Shown: positions 45,165 to 53,713, counted from the first letter of the stretch. The stretch is DNA of 64,000 nucleotides from Clostridium sartagoforme (GCF_004794105.1 NZ_SRYR01000002.1:62001-126000); one strand, 5' to 3'. Program-made: numbers and translations. Notes: a model not told the origin generated them from the letters alone.

Positions 45165-46127
45165 TTGAAGAAAATTATATTAAGTTTAATGATTATTTTA
45201 TCCTTTTCTTTCTTTGGATGTACTAGTAAAAGTGGTAATGAGGCAATAGTAGATACAGAAGTAGTTATTGAAGATCAAGAAGAAGAATCACAAGAAACTT
45301 CTAATGTGGTAGTAGAAGAAAAGAAAGACTTACTTACATCAATTGATAAAGTGGTGGAGGATGTAGTAGGAGATTATAGAGATAATGTATCTATATATTT
45401 TAAAAACTTAAATACTGACGAAGAGTACATATTAAATGATGATACTTATTATGTTGCAGCAAGCACTACTAAGGTTCCATTAGCTATGATGATATTAGAT
45501 AAGGTTAATAGTGGAATGTTAAGTTTAGATGATACTATATCATACATAGAAGCAGATTATGAAGAAGGAACTGGTTCTCTTGCTTATTCAGAGCCAATTC
45601 CAGATATAACAATAAATGAGGCCTTATATTTATCAATAGTTGAATCAGATAATATTGCAAAGAATATGTTAACTAGAATTTCTAGATCCAGCGTAACAGA
45701 TTATACAAGAAGTATTACAGGATATAGTGATATACCTTATGGAAATTATACTACAGCAAGACAATTTGGAATTATGTTAGAAAAATTATATAAAAATCCT
45801 GATAATAATCCTTATTATGAAAAGCTTTTAAACTATATGACTAGAACTATTTTTCATTCAGGTTTAGATAAGTATTTAGATTATAGCAAGGTAGCTCATA
45901 AGATAGGAACCTATTATAGATATTATCATGATGTAGGTATAGTATATGGTGCAGATCCTTATATATTAGTAGTATTAACGAAGGATATAGGGGAGTTAGG
46001 TGGAGATCTTAATAGTGACAGTGATGAGGATATATATCTATTAGACTGGGGAGATGAGGCCTTTGAAATGATAGCAGAACTATCAAAAGGAATATATGGT
46101 GCTGTTGAAATAAGCAAGGATATATAG
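45165..46127 (+). CDS. Beta-lactamase-fold serine hydrolase lipoprotein (class A-like)
   Basis: A 320-aa lipoprotein with cysteine 19 in SFFGC. Penicillin-binding motifs are STTK at 100-103, SDN at 161-163 and KIG at 246-248. The class A glutamate loop (ExxLN) is not seen, so efficient beta-lactamase activity is doubtful; a peptidoglycan or other amide substrate is possible. TTG 45165 is chosen because GGAGG is 8 bp upstream; the GTG at 45150 overlaps that site. The aspartate- and glutamate-rich linker (25-52) follows the anchor. Confidence 0.82.
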   Translation: MKKIILSLMIILSFSFFGCTSKSGNEAIVDTEVVIEDQEEESQETSNVVVEEKKDLLTSIDKVVEDVVGDYRDNVSIYFKNLNTDEEYILNDDTYYVAASTTKVPLAMMILDKVNSGMLSLDDTISYIEADYEEGTGSLAYSEPIPDITINEALYLSIVESDNIAKNMLTRISRSSVTDYTRSITGYSDIPYGNYTTARQFGIMLEKLYKNPDNNPYYEKLLNYMTRTIFHSGLDKYLDYSKVAHKIGTYYRYYHDVGIVYGADPYILVVLTKDIGELGGDLNSDSDEDIYLLDWGDEAFEMIAELSKGIYGAVEISKDI

Positions 46128-46208
46128 GAAGCCTTTAGAATAATTAGGCTTTATTTAATACATCCTTGTTGAATTAGAGAAGGATTTGTAGGAAGTAGGT
46201 AATTATTT

Positions 46209-47378
46209 GTGGATAAAATTTTTTATAAAAATCAATATATAAAAGAATTTAAATCTAAAGTAATAGAGGTAAAAATTAAAGATAACAAATATCATATTGT
46301 ATTAGATAAGACTGCCTTTTTCCCAGGGGGAGGAGGTCAACAATATGATCTTGGAGAAATAGATGGAAAAGTAATAGAAAATATATATGAGAAAAATAAG
46401 AAAATATACCATGTACTAAGTGAAGAAGTTAAAGTAGAAAGCATTGTACATTGCACTATAGATTGGGATAGAAGAGAAGATGGAATGCATCAGCATTTAG
46501 GGCAGCATATTCTTTCAGGATGTTTTTTCAAGCTTTTTAATGCAAATACAGTTAGTATTCATTTAGGAAAAGAAATAAGCACTGTAGATATTATTGGGCA
46601 TCTTAGTGAAAATCAAGTAAGAGAAGCAGAAGCCTTAGCCAATAAAATAATAAGAAATAATGTAACAGTAGATTTTCTAACTCCTAATAAGGAAGAACTT
46701 GAAAGCTTAAATTTAAGAAGAGATCTACCTAATACTGATGAAGAAATAAGGGTAGTCAAAATAGGAGATTTAGATATAAATGCATGCTGTGGAGTTCATC
46801 CTAGTAAAACCTTAGATTTAAGAATGATAAAGATAAAAAAGTTTGAAAAGAATAAAGGTAATACTAGAATAGAATTTTTAGCAGGAAAAAGAGCAATAGA
46901 GGATTCCTTAAATAAGGATAAGATCTTAAGAGAAATATGTAATTATTTAAGTAGTAATGAAGATGAAATTTTTAATGGTATTAAAAATATGGAGTCAGAA
47001 TTAGAGGCTTTAAAGATTACAAAAAAGAAGATGGAAGATGAACTATTAAATTATGAGTATCTAAAAGTTCTTGAAGAAATAAAATTAGGAAATAATACTG
47101 TAGTTAAAAAGGTATTTAAAGATAAACCTAAGAATTACTTAGGGAAGTTGGCTAATAGGCTAGTTGAAGATAATAATATAGTATGTTTATTTGCTAATAT
47201 ATTAGATGGAAAAGCAGAAGTTATATTTGCTTCATCTAAAAGTAATGATGATTTAGATATGGGGAAATTATTAAAAGAACATATTTCTAAGATAAATGGA
47301 AAGGGCGGAGGAAGAAAAAACTTTGCTCAAGGTGTAGGGGAGAATATAAATGTAGAAGAATTTTTAAATAATATATAA
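46209..47378 (+). CDS. alaX: Alanyl-tRNA editing protein AlaX (long form)
   Basis: A 389-aa protein resembling the editing and C-terminal parts of alanyl-tRNA synthetase. TAFFPGGGGQQYDLG near 36-50 and HQHLGQHILSG near 96-106 give the first zinc ligands; CCGVHPSKT near 196-204 gives the others. The C-terminal DHHA1 part has GKGGGRKNFAQGVG. It should hydrolyse mischarged Ser- or Gly-tRNA(Ala). GTG start at 46209 with GGAAGTAGG upstream. Single gene. Confidence 0.88.
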   Translation: MDKIFYKNQYIKEFKSKVIEVKIKDNKYHIVLDKTAFFPGGGGQQYDLGEIDGKVIENIYEKNKKIYHVLSEEVKVESIVHCTIDWDRREDGMHQHLGQHILSGCFFKLFNANTVSIHLGKEISTVDIIGHLSENQVREAEALANKIIRNNVTVDFLTPNKEELESLNLRRDLPNTDEEIRVVKIGDLDINACCGVHPSKTLDLRMIKIKKFEKNKGNTRIEFLAGKRAIEDSLNKDKILREICNYLSSNEDEIFNGIKNMESELEALKITKKKMEDELLNYEYLKVLEEIKLGNNTVVKKVFKDKPKNYLGKLANRLVEDNNIVCLFANILDGKAEVIFASSKSNDDLDMGKLLKEHISKINGKGGGRKNFAQGVGENINVEEFLNNI

Positions 47379-47472
47379 GTTGTAATAAAGTTTCTAGATT
47401 TTATTAAGATATTTCATTCTTAAAATATTAGGGTTATGAAATTATCTAAACAACTTATATCTAAATTAAACT

Positions 47473-47567
47473 ATATGTATTCGATTTAGATAATTAAATC
47501 AAATATTAATTTTCGCTATAATTTTATAAGAATATAGAGTTATATTATTAATTGAAACATATATATA
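47473..47567 (+). repeat. 97-bp element, copy C (before the amidase gene)
   Basis: Left end ATATGTATTCGATTTAGATA and right end TAATTGAAACATATATA, with central TATAATTTTATAAGAATA shared with copies A and D. The rest of the gap 47379-47695 is featureless AT-rich sequence. Confidence 0.6.
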
Positions 47568-47695
47568 AATCTTTAATTTTGTCAAAAACCTAGATAAAAG
47601 TATTAAATTTGTAACCAAGTTTTATATGGAGAAGTATACTAATATATATAATAATACAATATTTATATTTTTATAAATAATAGGAGGGAAGGCTT

Positions 47696-48382
47696 TTGGC
47701 AAAATGGGTACTAGATGCAGGACATGGTGGTAATGACCCAGGAGCAATTGGGAAACATGGAAGAAGAGAAGCTGACATAGTATTGGAAGCTGTTTATGAA
47801 GCTATGAGATTATTAGAGAGAAATGGCGAAGATGTATTGCTTACTAGGGCGTCAGATATTAGCTTAGAACCTAAAGAAAGGGCTTATATAGCGAATAATT
47901 GGAATGCAGATTATTTTGTTAGCTTTCATATGAACTCCTTTGTAGATAATTCTGTAAGTGGAACTGAATTAGTAATATTCCAAAAAGGTGATAAATCAGA
48001 AGAATTAGCAAGGTTTTTAAAGGATGAACTACTTGCAAATTTAAAATCTAACAATAGGGGGATAAAGGAAGCTAGTTATACTGTTTTAAGAGAAACTAAA
48101 ATGCCAGCAGTTATTGTTGAAGCTGAATTTATTTCAAATGAAGACATAGAAAAGAACTTTAGTGGGATTAAATACGGGTACATGGTAGCCAAAGCTTGTT
48201 TAGCTATGGTTAATAAGGTTTTGATAGATACTCCAATAGCAAAACCAAAGACACCTGCAAGAGAAGGCTGGAGACTTTGCATTGGATATTATAAAAAATA
48301 TGAAGAAGCGGAAGATGAAGTAATAAAACTTCAAAATCAAGGATTTAAAGATGTTTATGTTGTTCCATATCCAGAAGAATGA
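47696..48382 (+). CDS. N-acetylmuramoyl-L-alanine amidase (Amidase_3) with C-terminal SPOR-like domain
   Basis: A 228-aa zinc amidase that cuts the bond between muramic acid and the stem peptide. Zinc ligands are His10 (DAGHGG), Glu25 and His78 (FHMN), with the catalytic glutamate at 142 in VEAEFISN. A linker (172-188) leads to a 35-residue SPOR-like segment (GWRLCIGYYKKYEEAEDEV). There is no signal peptide, as in phage endolysins and some clostridial autolysins. TTG start at 47696 with GGAGGG upstream. No holin or phage genes are adjacent. Confidence 0.88.
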   Translation: MAKWVLDAGHGGNDPGAIGKHGRREADIVLEAVYEAMRLLERNGEDVLLTRASDISLEPKERAYIANNWNADYFVSFHMNSFVDNSVSGTELVIFQKGDKSEELARFLKDELLANLKSNNRGIKEASYTVLRETKMPAVIVEAEFISNEDIEKNFSGIKYGYMVAKACLAMVNKVLIDTPIAKPKTPAREGWRLCIGYYKKYEEAEDEVIKLQNQGFKDVYVVPYPEE

Positions 48383-48423
48383 ATAGAAATGAAAAAATTA
48401 AAGAATGAAGAAATGAAAAATTA

Positions 48424-48456
48424 AGAAATTCAGCTTATGCTGGATTTCTTTTTTTA
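48424..48456 (+). terminator. Terminator after the amidase gene
   Basis: AGAAATTCAGC pairs with GCTGGATTTCT (one G-T mismatch), followed by seven T. The preceding ATGAAAAAATTAAAGAATG tract is of the mosaic repeat type. Confidence 0.8.
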
Positions 48457-48615
48457 TAGAATCATTATTTTGCAATGAATTGGAAGTACTATAAATAAGT
48501 AGTAAAATAATAAAAATAGGATTCTATTTTTATTTAGAAAATATTAAGAATATATGTGAACTTTTTACCATAATTGTATATCTAATAAGTAAGAATAGAT
48601 AAGGGGGGCAAGTAG

Positions 48616-49134
48616 ATGTTTGAGGCGGATAAATTAGATTTAGTGTATAAGGCTAAGAAGGGAAATGGAAAAGCCTTTACTAAATTAATAGAAGAAAATA
48701 TTAAAAGTATATATAGAGTAGCAAAAGGTATTTTAAGTAGTGAAGATGATATAGAAGATGCAATACAAAATACTATTTTAAAGGCATATTCCAATATTAA
48801 GACTTTGAGAAAAGAGGAACTATTTAAAACTTGGCTTATAAAGATTCTTATAAATGAATGTAATAAAATTTATAACTTTAATAAGAAGTGTATAAGTCTA
48901 GATAAGGTTATAGAAGAGCAATACAATGATAAATATGAAAATTTAGATTTGAAAATTGCTGTAGATTCATTGCCAGAGGAGTTAAGACTAGTTATAGTAT
49001 TATTTTATTTTGAAGATTTAAAGATAAGTGAAGTTTCAGAGATTATTGGGATTCCAGAGGGAACTGTTAAATCAAGGCTATCTAGGGCAAAAACTAAAAT
49101 TTCTGAAAGTATAAATGGAAAGGAGATAATGTAA
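48616..49134 (+). CDS. ECF-type RNA polymerase sigma factor
   Basis: A 172-aa sigma-70 family protein with region 2 (about 12-80, AIQNTILKAYSNIKTL) and region 4 (about 112-165, KISEVSEIIGIPEGTVKSRLSRAKTKI). It resembles the SigV/SigW-like group. It is 2 bp upstream of a membrane protein that fits the anti-sigma role. GTGAAC about 58 bp upstream may be an ECF-type -35 element for self-activation, but this is weak evidence. Confidence 0.9.
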   Translation: MFEADKLDLVYKAKKGNGKAFTKLIEENIKSIYRVAKGILSSEDDIEDAIQNTILKAYSNIKTLRKEELFKTWLIKILINECNKIYNFNKKCISLDKVIEEQYNDKYENLDLKIAVDSLPEELRLVIVLFYFEDLKISEVSEIIGIPEGTVKSRLSRAKTKISESINGKEIM

Positions 49135-49136
49135 TT

Positions 49137-49817
49137 ATGGATTTAGATAAAAGCTTAAAGAATATGTATAGTGAAGATGATATTAAGATACCAAATTCAT
49201 TAAGAGAAAAAGTTGATAAGGTATATAAGGACATAGAATCCAATAGTAAGAAAAAGGTTAGAAAAAATATATTGAAAGCTGCTGGATTAGTTTTTGCATT
49301 ATTGATAGGAACTAATTTTGTTAAGCCTTCCATTGCAGAAGAAATACCTATAGTTGGTCCAGTACTTAAAGTATTAAATAACAAATGGGGATTAGGAATT
49401 AAATATACAGAGAATGGCTTAGTAGTTAAAGAGAACTTTCATACAGAAAATCATATTATTAATATAGAAGCTGTAGATTTTGACGGAGATAATTTATTAG
49501 TGGTATACAAAATTGAAAGTAAAATTAAGCTTAATAATCCAACTATATATGGTTTTACTATAGATATAAGTGGAGAAGATTTTAATGTTGAAGAAGGAAC
49601 AGGATTAGATACAGGTGGTCCAGATGAAGACGGTATATACTATGGATATTCAGTAAGACAATTGAAATTTGAGAAAGGTGTAAATAATAAGGAAGAATTA
49701 ACTGTAAATATATCTCCAAGGGAAATAATAAATTTTATAGGTGATGAAGATGTTAGAGAAGAAATTAAGGATTCTAGAGAAATAAAGCTAACAATAAAAA
49801 ATAAAAATTTTAGGTAG
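49137..49817 (+). CDS. DUF4179-type membrane protein, probable anti-sigma factor
   Basis: A 226-aa protein with a short cytoplasmic region (1-40) rich in charged residues, one membrane helix (about 44-60) and an extracytoplasmic domain containing the DUF4179 pattern (KNILKAAGLVFA, then IPIVGPVLKVLNN and VVKENFHTENHIINIEAVDFDGDNLLV). Such proteins are encoded next to ECF sigma factors and are thought to hold them inactive until an envelope signal. No ZAS zinc motif is seen. The ribosome site lies in the sigma gene's last codons. Confidence 0.8.
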   Translation: MDLDKSLKNMYSEDDIKIPNSLREKVDKVYKDIESNSKKKVRKNILKAAGLVFALLIGTNFVKPSIAEEIPIVGPVLKVLNNKWGLGIKYTENGLVVKENFHTENHIINIEAVDFDGDNLLVVYKIESKIKLNNPTIYGFTIDISGEDFNVEEGTGLDTGGPDEDGIYYGYSVRQLKFEKGVNNKEELTVNISPREIINFIGDEDVREEIKDSREIKLTIKNKNFR

Positions 49818-49847
49818 ACTATTAAAATAGATAAATCTAAATAATAT

Positions 49848-49880
49848 GAAATTCGGCTTTTGCTGGATTTCTTTTTATGT
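49848..49880 (+). terminator. Terminator after the sigma/anti-sigma pair
   Basis: GAAATTCGGC-TTTT-GCTGGATTTC followed by TTTTTATG. Confidence 0.7.
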
Positions 49881-49982
49881 AAGATTGTAATTTATGAATA
49901 ATATCCTCATTACATTAATATTGGATTAAATATAAATAAATGGTAAAATATTAATAAAATAATAGAGCTTGGGGGAAGGTTT

Positions 49983-50720
49983 ATGAGGAGAAAATCTTTA
50001 ATTATCTTAAGTGTAATGTGCATTCTTTTTGTTGGATGTGGTGAAAAGACGGATACTATAAAATTAAGAAAAGAAAGTGAACATTTTAAGTATAGCTCTA
50101 CTAAAAGTGACAAAGAAGCTTTAGATGATTTAGAAGAGAATTTGGAAAGTAATTATGATAGGATAGCTAAAAATTTAAAGGTTACTTTAGATGAAAAGAT
50201 AGATGTATCTATTTATCCAAATATTAATGAGTTTCATAAAGCTATTGGAATGGAAGATGCTGAAGATTGGCTTGTTGGGGTTGCGAGAAATGGAGAAATA
50301 CTTATGGTATCACCATTGAACCCAGGATCTGTTCATACATATGATTCGTTAATGAGTGTTATTGTTCATGAATATACACATATATTAGTTAACAATATAA
50401 ATGTAAATACAGATATTTATTTAAATGAAGGAATTGCAGTAGTTGAAGCTAATCAGGTAGATGATAATACTAAATATTACTTAAGAGAAAGTGCAAGGTT
50501 AGATAAATTACCATCAATAGATGAAATGAAAAATAAATATAGTGGATTAGAACAGCCTTATTTTCTTTCAGGTGGATTTGTAGATTTTATTATTAGTGAT
50601 TATGGATATGATGGGATAATTGATTTAATAAAAAATCCTGATGATTTAGAGAAAATTACAGGTAGTACTAAAGAAGAGCTTGAAAAGAATTGGAAGGAAT
50701 ATATACTTAGCACTTATTAA
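49983..50720 (+). CDS. Peptidase MA-like lipoprotein
   Basis: A 245-aa lipoprotein with cysteine 19 in LFVGC. The gluzincin zinc site is HEYTH at 129-133, and the third ligand is expected in LNEGIAVVEA near 155-164. The fold matches the small peptidase MA family. It might act on envelope proteins or peptides. It follows the sigma/anti-sigma pair by 165 bp with a terminator between, so membership of that regulon is only a guess. Confidence 0.8.
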   Translation: MRRKSLIILSVMCILFVGCGEKTDTIKLRKESEHFKYSSTKSDKEALDDLEENLESNYDRIAKNLKVTLDEKIDVSIYPNINEFHKAIGMEDAEDWLVGVARNGEILMVSPLNPGSVHTYDSLMSVIVHEYTHILVNNINVNTDIYLNEGIAVVEANQVDDNTKYYLRESARLDKLPSIDEMKNKYSGLEQPYFLSGGFVDFIISDYGYDGIIDLIKNPDDLEKITGSTKEELEKNWKEYILSTY

Positions 50721-50837
50721 GAATGCTAACATATTAAGGGTGGTAAAATTAATTACTAGCTAAGATATGATTTTAGGCTAATAGAATATTAAATAAACTA
50801 CTATATAAAACTATGTTAAGTAAGAAGGGATTTAGAT

Positions 50838-51374
50838 ATGAAAAAGTTAGCAGTAATGTTTCCAGGAATGAATTATAATAGTGATAAACCACTTTTATAC
50901 TATACAAAGAAGATATTAAGTAAAGAGAATTATGATATTGTAAGTATTGCTTATGGGGAATTGCCTAAAGAAAAACAACCAGCCTTTGATATTGCCATAA
51001 AGAAAGCAGAGGAAGTAACTAAGGATATAAATTGGTCTAATTATGATACTATATTATTTGTATCTAAAAGTATTGGAACTATATTAGCAGGTATAATAGC
51101 TGCTAATTTACCTAAGAATATTAAACATATTTATCTTACACCAGTTAATGAAACATTAGAGTTTATGAAAGGTGATATAGTAGTTTTCTCAGGTAAAGAA
51201 GATCCAATGATTAATACTAAAGACTTAGTGGCAGAATACAAGAATAAAGAAATAGAACTGTATTTATATGATGATTGCAATCATTCTATGGAAACAGGAG
51301 ATGTTAATAAGGATATTAAAATACTTTCAGATATAACTGAAAAATGTCAAAAGCATATAAAGAACATAAAGTAA
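50838..51374 (+). CDS. Small alpha/beta-hydrolase-fold protein
   Basis: A 178-aa protein. The nucleophile elbow is VSKSIGT, with Ser78 in an S-x-S-x-G version of GxSxG. An aspartate in VFSGKEDPMI near 137 and a histidine in CNHSME near 153 complete a plausible triad. It lacks a lid domain and signal, so a cytoplasmic esterase or thioesterase-like role is possible. Single gene with AAGGGATTTAG upstream. Confidence 0.75.
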   Translation: MKKLAVMFPGMNYNSDKPLLYYTKKILSKENYDIVSIAYGELPKEKQPAFDIAIKKAEEVTKDINWSNYDTILFVSKSIGTILAGIIAANLPKNIKHIYLTPVNETLEFMKGDIVVFSGKEDPMINTKDLVAEYKNKEIELYLYDDCNHSMETGDVNKDIKILSDITEKCQKHIKNIK

Positions 51375-51461
51375 TTAATCTAATTATTTATTCATGATGA
51401 ATAAGGGATTTGCTAAGAAATAATATTTCGCAAAAAGAAGAATTATATTATAAAGTATTAA

Positions 51462-51494
51462 ATGGTTGTCTAAAGATAGCCATTTTTATTTTTC
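51462..51494 (+). terminator. Terminator after 51374
   Basis: AATGGTTGTC pairs (with G-U pairs) to GATAGCCATT, followed by TTTATTTTTC. Confidence 0.65.
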
Positions 51495-51710
51495 TAAAAT
51501 TATAATGTTTATTCTGTAAATAATTTTTGAAATCTACTTGTATCTTTTGTTTTTTTCAGTGATCATATATAAGCTTTCTATAAGGTAGAGTAAGTTAGAT
51601 GAAGAAAAAAACTTCTATAGTTTTACTATATATATTTACAAAATGTTACTAAAGATGTATAATTTTATTAGTAAAAAATATTTTAGTAATAAATAAATTG
51701 TTATTAATAA

Positions 51711-51850
51711 AGTGATTCTTAGCTTCAGGTGGAGTTTTCTTAACAGGAATACCCTCATCCACCTGAAGGTTAGAAGAACTAATCCAGGCGCGTGGCAGTG
51801 CTTAGCTCCCACTTGTAGAAGTGGGAGTGTTAGCAATGGTAGCGCTCGGA
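51711..51850 (+). ncRNA. Solitary omega-RNA-like (IS200/IS605-type right-end) structured element
   Basis: A GC-richer island with two strong hairpins: CTTCAGGTGGA/TCCACCTGAAG (51723-51733 with 51758-51768) and CTCCCACTT-GTAG-AAGTGGGAG (51806-51827), the latter enclosed by GCT...AGC. Between and after them are AGAACTAATCCAGGCGCG and CAATGGTAGCGCTCGG. I recall this series from the 3' structured RNA of tnpB/iscB transposons. No tnpB or tnpA is nearby. It ends about 7 bp before the ribosome site of the XRE gene. Identification is from memory. Confidence 0.55.
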
Positions 51851-51870
51851 TAAAATTAGGAGGTATTGAG

Positions 51871-52401
51871 ATGAATTATCTAGATTTATATTTACAAAGA
51901 AACGGTATTAAGAGGTATGATGTCTATAAAGCAACAGGAGTAAGCCAGCAACTATTATCTACTCATACAAGTAAAAGTATAGAAAAGTATTCTAATAAAG
52001 TAGTTATGGCTTTAGCAGAGGCTTTAAATAAGACACCAGGAACTGTATTAGATGAACTTCTAGCACTGCAAAAAGAAAATCCAGCTTTTGAAGCGTATAA
52101 TCCAGCTGAGTTATTACAAGGACTAGAATTCAAGTATGATAGGATAATTATAAAAGGAGCTTACTGCTCAGAAGTTTATAAAATAATGAAGGGGCAACTA
52201 TCTGAAACTGAAAGTATGGGATTTGAATTAGGAAGTGCAGGGGTTGCTACAGTACTTGCATATGCAATTAATGCAGCTAGGGATCTTTTTAGTAATTCTG
52301 ATAAGGTAAGTAGAGATATAGAAAGAAAAATAGTATCCTACAAATTAGAAAGTGCCTCAGAAGAAAATGTAACTATAAGATTAAAACAACTAGATTATTA
52401 G
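51871..52401 (+). CDS. XRE-like helix-turn-helix protein
   Basis: A 176-aa protein. Residues 1-62 form a Cro/CI-type helix-turn-helix (YLQRNGIKRYDVYKATGVSQQLLS, then NKVVMALAEALNKTPGTVLDELL). The C-terminal 110 residues have no recognised motif; they may bind a partner. ATG 51871 has AGGAGGTATTGAG upstream; an open frame extending to 51712 crosses the omega-RNA-like element and is not protein-like. No signal or membrane segment. It is the only gene between the structured element and hairpin P3. Confidence 0.75.
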   Translation: MNYLDLYLQRNGIKRYDVYKATGVSQQLLSTHTSKSIEKYSNKVVMALAEALNKTPGTVLDELLALQKENPAFEAYNPAELLQGLEFKYDRIIIKGAYCSEVYKIMKGQLSETESMGFELGSAGVATVLAYAINAARDLFSNSDKVSRDIERKIVSYKLESASEENVTIRLKQLDY

Positions 52402-52414
52402 TTTAAAATTGAGC

Positions 52415-52490
52415 AGGAGTTTTTACATATTATGCTCGGCCGACCTCGCAGGCTCCAAGTCGGCTTACGCACAATATGTTAAAAACTCCT
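52415..52490. repeat. Hairpin element P3 with conserved 35-nt loop
   Basis: Left arm AGGAGTTTTTACATATTATG (52415-52434) and right arm CACAATATGTTAAAAACTCC (52470-52489) pair with one bulge and one mismatch. The loop (52435-52469) contains CTCGCAGGCTCCAAGTC and an inner GCCGAC/GTCGGC stem. Its loop matches element P2 at 23 of 35 positions. Confidence 0.75.
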
Positions 52491-52529
52491 TAAATAATTT
52501 AATCTTGTGGATGCAAAGTTACTAAAGGA

Positions 52530-52556
52530 AGAAATTCAGGTGAGCTGAATTTCAAT
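52530..52556 (+). terminator. Terminator-like hairpin
   Basis: GAAATTCAG-GTGAG-CTGAATTTC with a short following AT-rich tract; the T-run is weak. Confidence 0.45.
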
Positions 52557-52642
52557 AATTATTGCTGATTGCGTGGTGAGTCAAAATATAACGTAATTAT
52601 AAACTCACTATATAGATACATTAAATAATGATATTTGCCTTT

Positions 52643-52673
52643 ATATGCGCATTTTAATTCTAATGCGCATATC
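52643..52673 (-). terminator. Hairpin overlapping the end of the 140-aa membrane protein gene
   Basis: ATATGCGCATT pairs with AATGCGCATAT around TTAATTCT. It includes the last codons and stop of the reverse-strand gene. The downstream (minus-strand) tract is only partly T-rich. Confidence 0.5.
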
Positions 52674-53082
52674 TAACAAAGTTAATTCTTAAATAGTTAG
52701 ATATAAACTTAAGTCCAGAGAATAGTAGTGCTGAACCTAAACCAGTATAGAAAAATGCAATAAATGATTCAGGTGCTAAATTATTTACACGTACAATTAT
52801 TCCAAATGACATCATAAATGCCATAATTGCAAAAGACTTTATATCAAAAAATTTCCAAAACCATTGTTTATCATTTCTGTATTCTGTAATTCTTTTAGTA
52901 TGTTTTTCTACCATATTTCCAAAAATCTTATTCTTAAATAGTAAAAATATTGTTACTGATAATGCAACAAGTATTATTGATACATTTTCTTTATATGCTT
53001 GATATCCAATATTCAGTACATTATATCCAGCGATGCTCCAAACAAGTCCAGCTAAAAATAATAATGAATTCTTTTTTATCAT
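52660..53082 (-). CDS. Four-helix membrane protein of unknown function
   Basis: A 140-aa protein with hydrophobic segments near 5-25, 33-50, 82-100 and 106-125, and a basic cytoplasmic loop (about 52-75, EKHTKRITEYRNDKQWFWKFFD). I recognise no family. ATG 53082 is chosen, 9 bp after AGAAGG; a TTG at 53091 abuts that site. It is divergent from the HsmA-like gene, and both share the same promoter-operator design, so they are probably induced by one signal. Confidence 0.65.
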   Translation of the reverse strand: MIKKNSLLFLAGLVWSIAGYNVLNIGYQAYKENVSIILVALSVTIFLLFKNKIFGNMVEKHTKRITEYRNDKQWFWKFFDIKSFAIMAFMMSFGIIVRVNNLAPESFIAFFYTGLGSALLFSGLKFISNYLRINFVRYAH

Positions 53083-53161
53083 TTTAATCAACCTTCTTTT
53101 ATATAAAATTTATTTCTCTTTTTTATAGTAAAACTTATAAATAGTTTTATAGTTGTTTTTA

Positions 53162-53202
53162 TGAACTATGTTCATTATAAAACTATTTATTTTATTTGTC
53201 AA
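53162..53202 (-). promoter_or_regulatory. Promoter with overlapping operator, reverse direction
   Basis: On the minus strand: TTGACA (53202-53197), 17-bp spacer, TATAAT (53179-53174), and operator TGAACATAGTTCA overlapping the last base of the -10 box (53174-53162). Perfect consensus boxes suggest strong expression unless repressed. Confidence 0.85.
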
Positions 53203-53236
53203 CGGATATGCACATACTAAAGATGAAATAAATTCA

Positions 53237-53277
53237 TTGACAATATTAATATTTAAAACTATAATGAACATTGTTCA
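53237..53277 (+). promoter_or_regulatory. Promoter with overlapping operator, forward direction
   Basis: TTGACA (53237-53242), 17-bp spacer, TATAAT (53260-53265), and operator TGAACATTGTTCA (53265-53277). Same layout as the reverse promoter: TGAAC-3 bp-GTTCA starting on the final T of the -10 box. This fits a TetR- or MarR-type repressor not encoded here. Confidence 0.85.
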
Positions 53278-53335
53278 CAAAAACTTATTGGGGTAAACTT
53301 TTGTGAAATTATATTTTATATTTAGGAGGTATAAT

Positions 53336-53713
53336 ATGGATATTAAATTAATTATGGCTATTATAACAATAACACTAGCTCTTATTTTTTATACTATAGG
53401 GGTGTTTTCAGAACGTAAGAGTGGTACATTAAAAAAGTTTCATGTAATAATTTTTTGGATTGGATTATTATTTGATACAACTGGAACTACAATAATGTCA
53501 ATAATATCTAATGGGGGAAGCTTATTTAGTCTTCATGGAATTACAGGAGCATTAGCAATTATATTAATGTTATTCCATGCAGTATGGGCAACTATAGTAT
53601 TTATTAGAAAAGATAAAGAGAAGCTAGAGAGCTTCCATAAATTTAGCATTGTAGTATGGTTAGTATGGCTAGTTCCATATATATTAGGAATGATAATAGG
53701 AATGTCACAATAG
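53336..53713 (+). CDS. HsmA-like membrane protein (TIGR03987 family)
   Basis: A 125-aa protein with four helices. GVFSERKSGTLKKFHVIIFWIGLLFDTTGT near 21-50, a histidine in SLHGITGALAI and another in LFHAVWA are the family pattern. Members are named for a heme-responsive membrane protein, and the conserved histidines would fit heme binding; that role is recalled, not shown. ATG 53336 has AGGAGG upstream. It is divergent from the 140-aa membrane protein. Confidence 0.72.
   Translation: MDIKLIMAIITITLALIFYTIGVFSERKSGTLKKFHVIIFWIGLLFDTTGTTIMSIISNGGSLFSLHGITGALAIILMLFHAVWATIVFIRKDKEKLESFHKFSIVVWLVWLVPYILGMIIGMSQ

Noticed and set aside
47696..48382. Prophage endolysin
   Set aside because: No holin, tail, portal or integrase genes nearby and codon use is like the neighbours, so a prophage is not supported.
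51712..51870. In-frame 53-codon N-terminal extension of the XRE gene
   Set aside because: It translates the omega-RNA-like hairpins, has no ribosome site, and the ATG at 51871 has an excellent AGGAGG site and matches the helix-turn-helix start.
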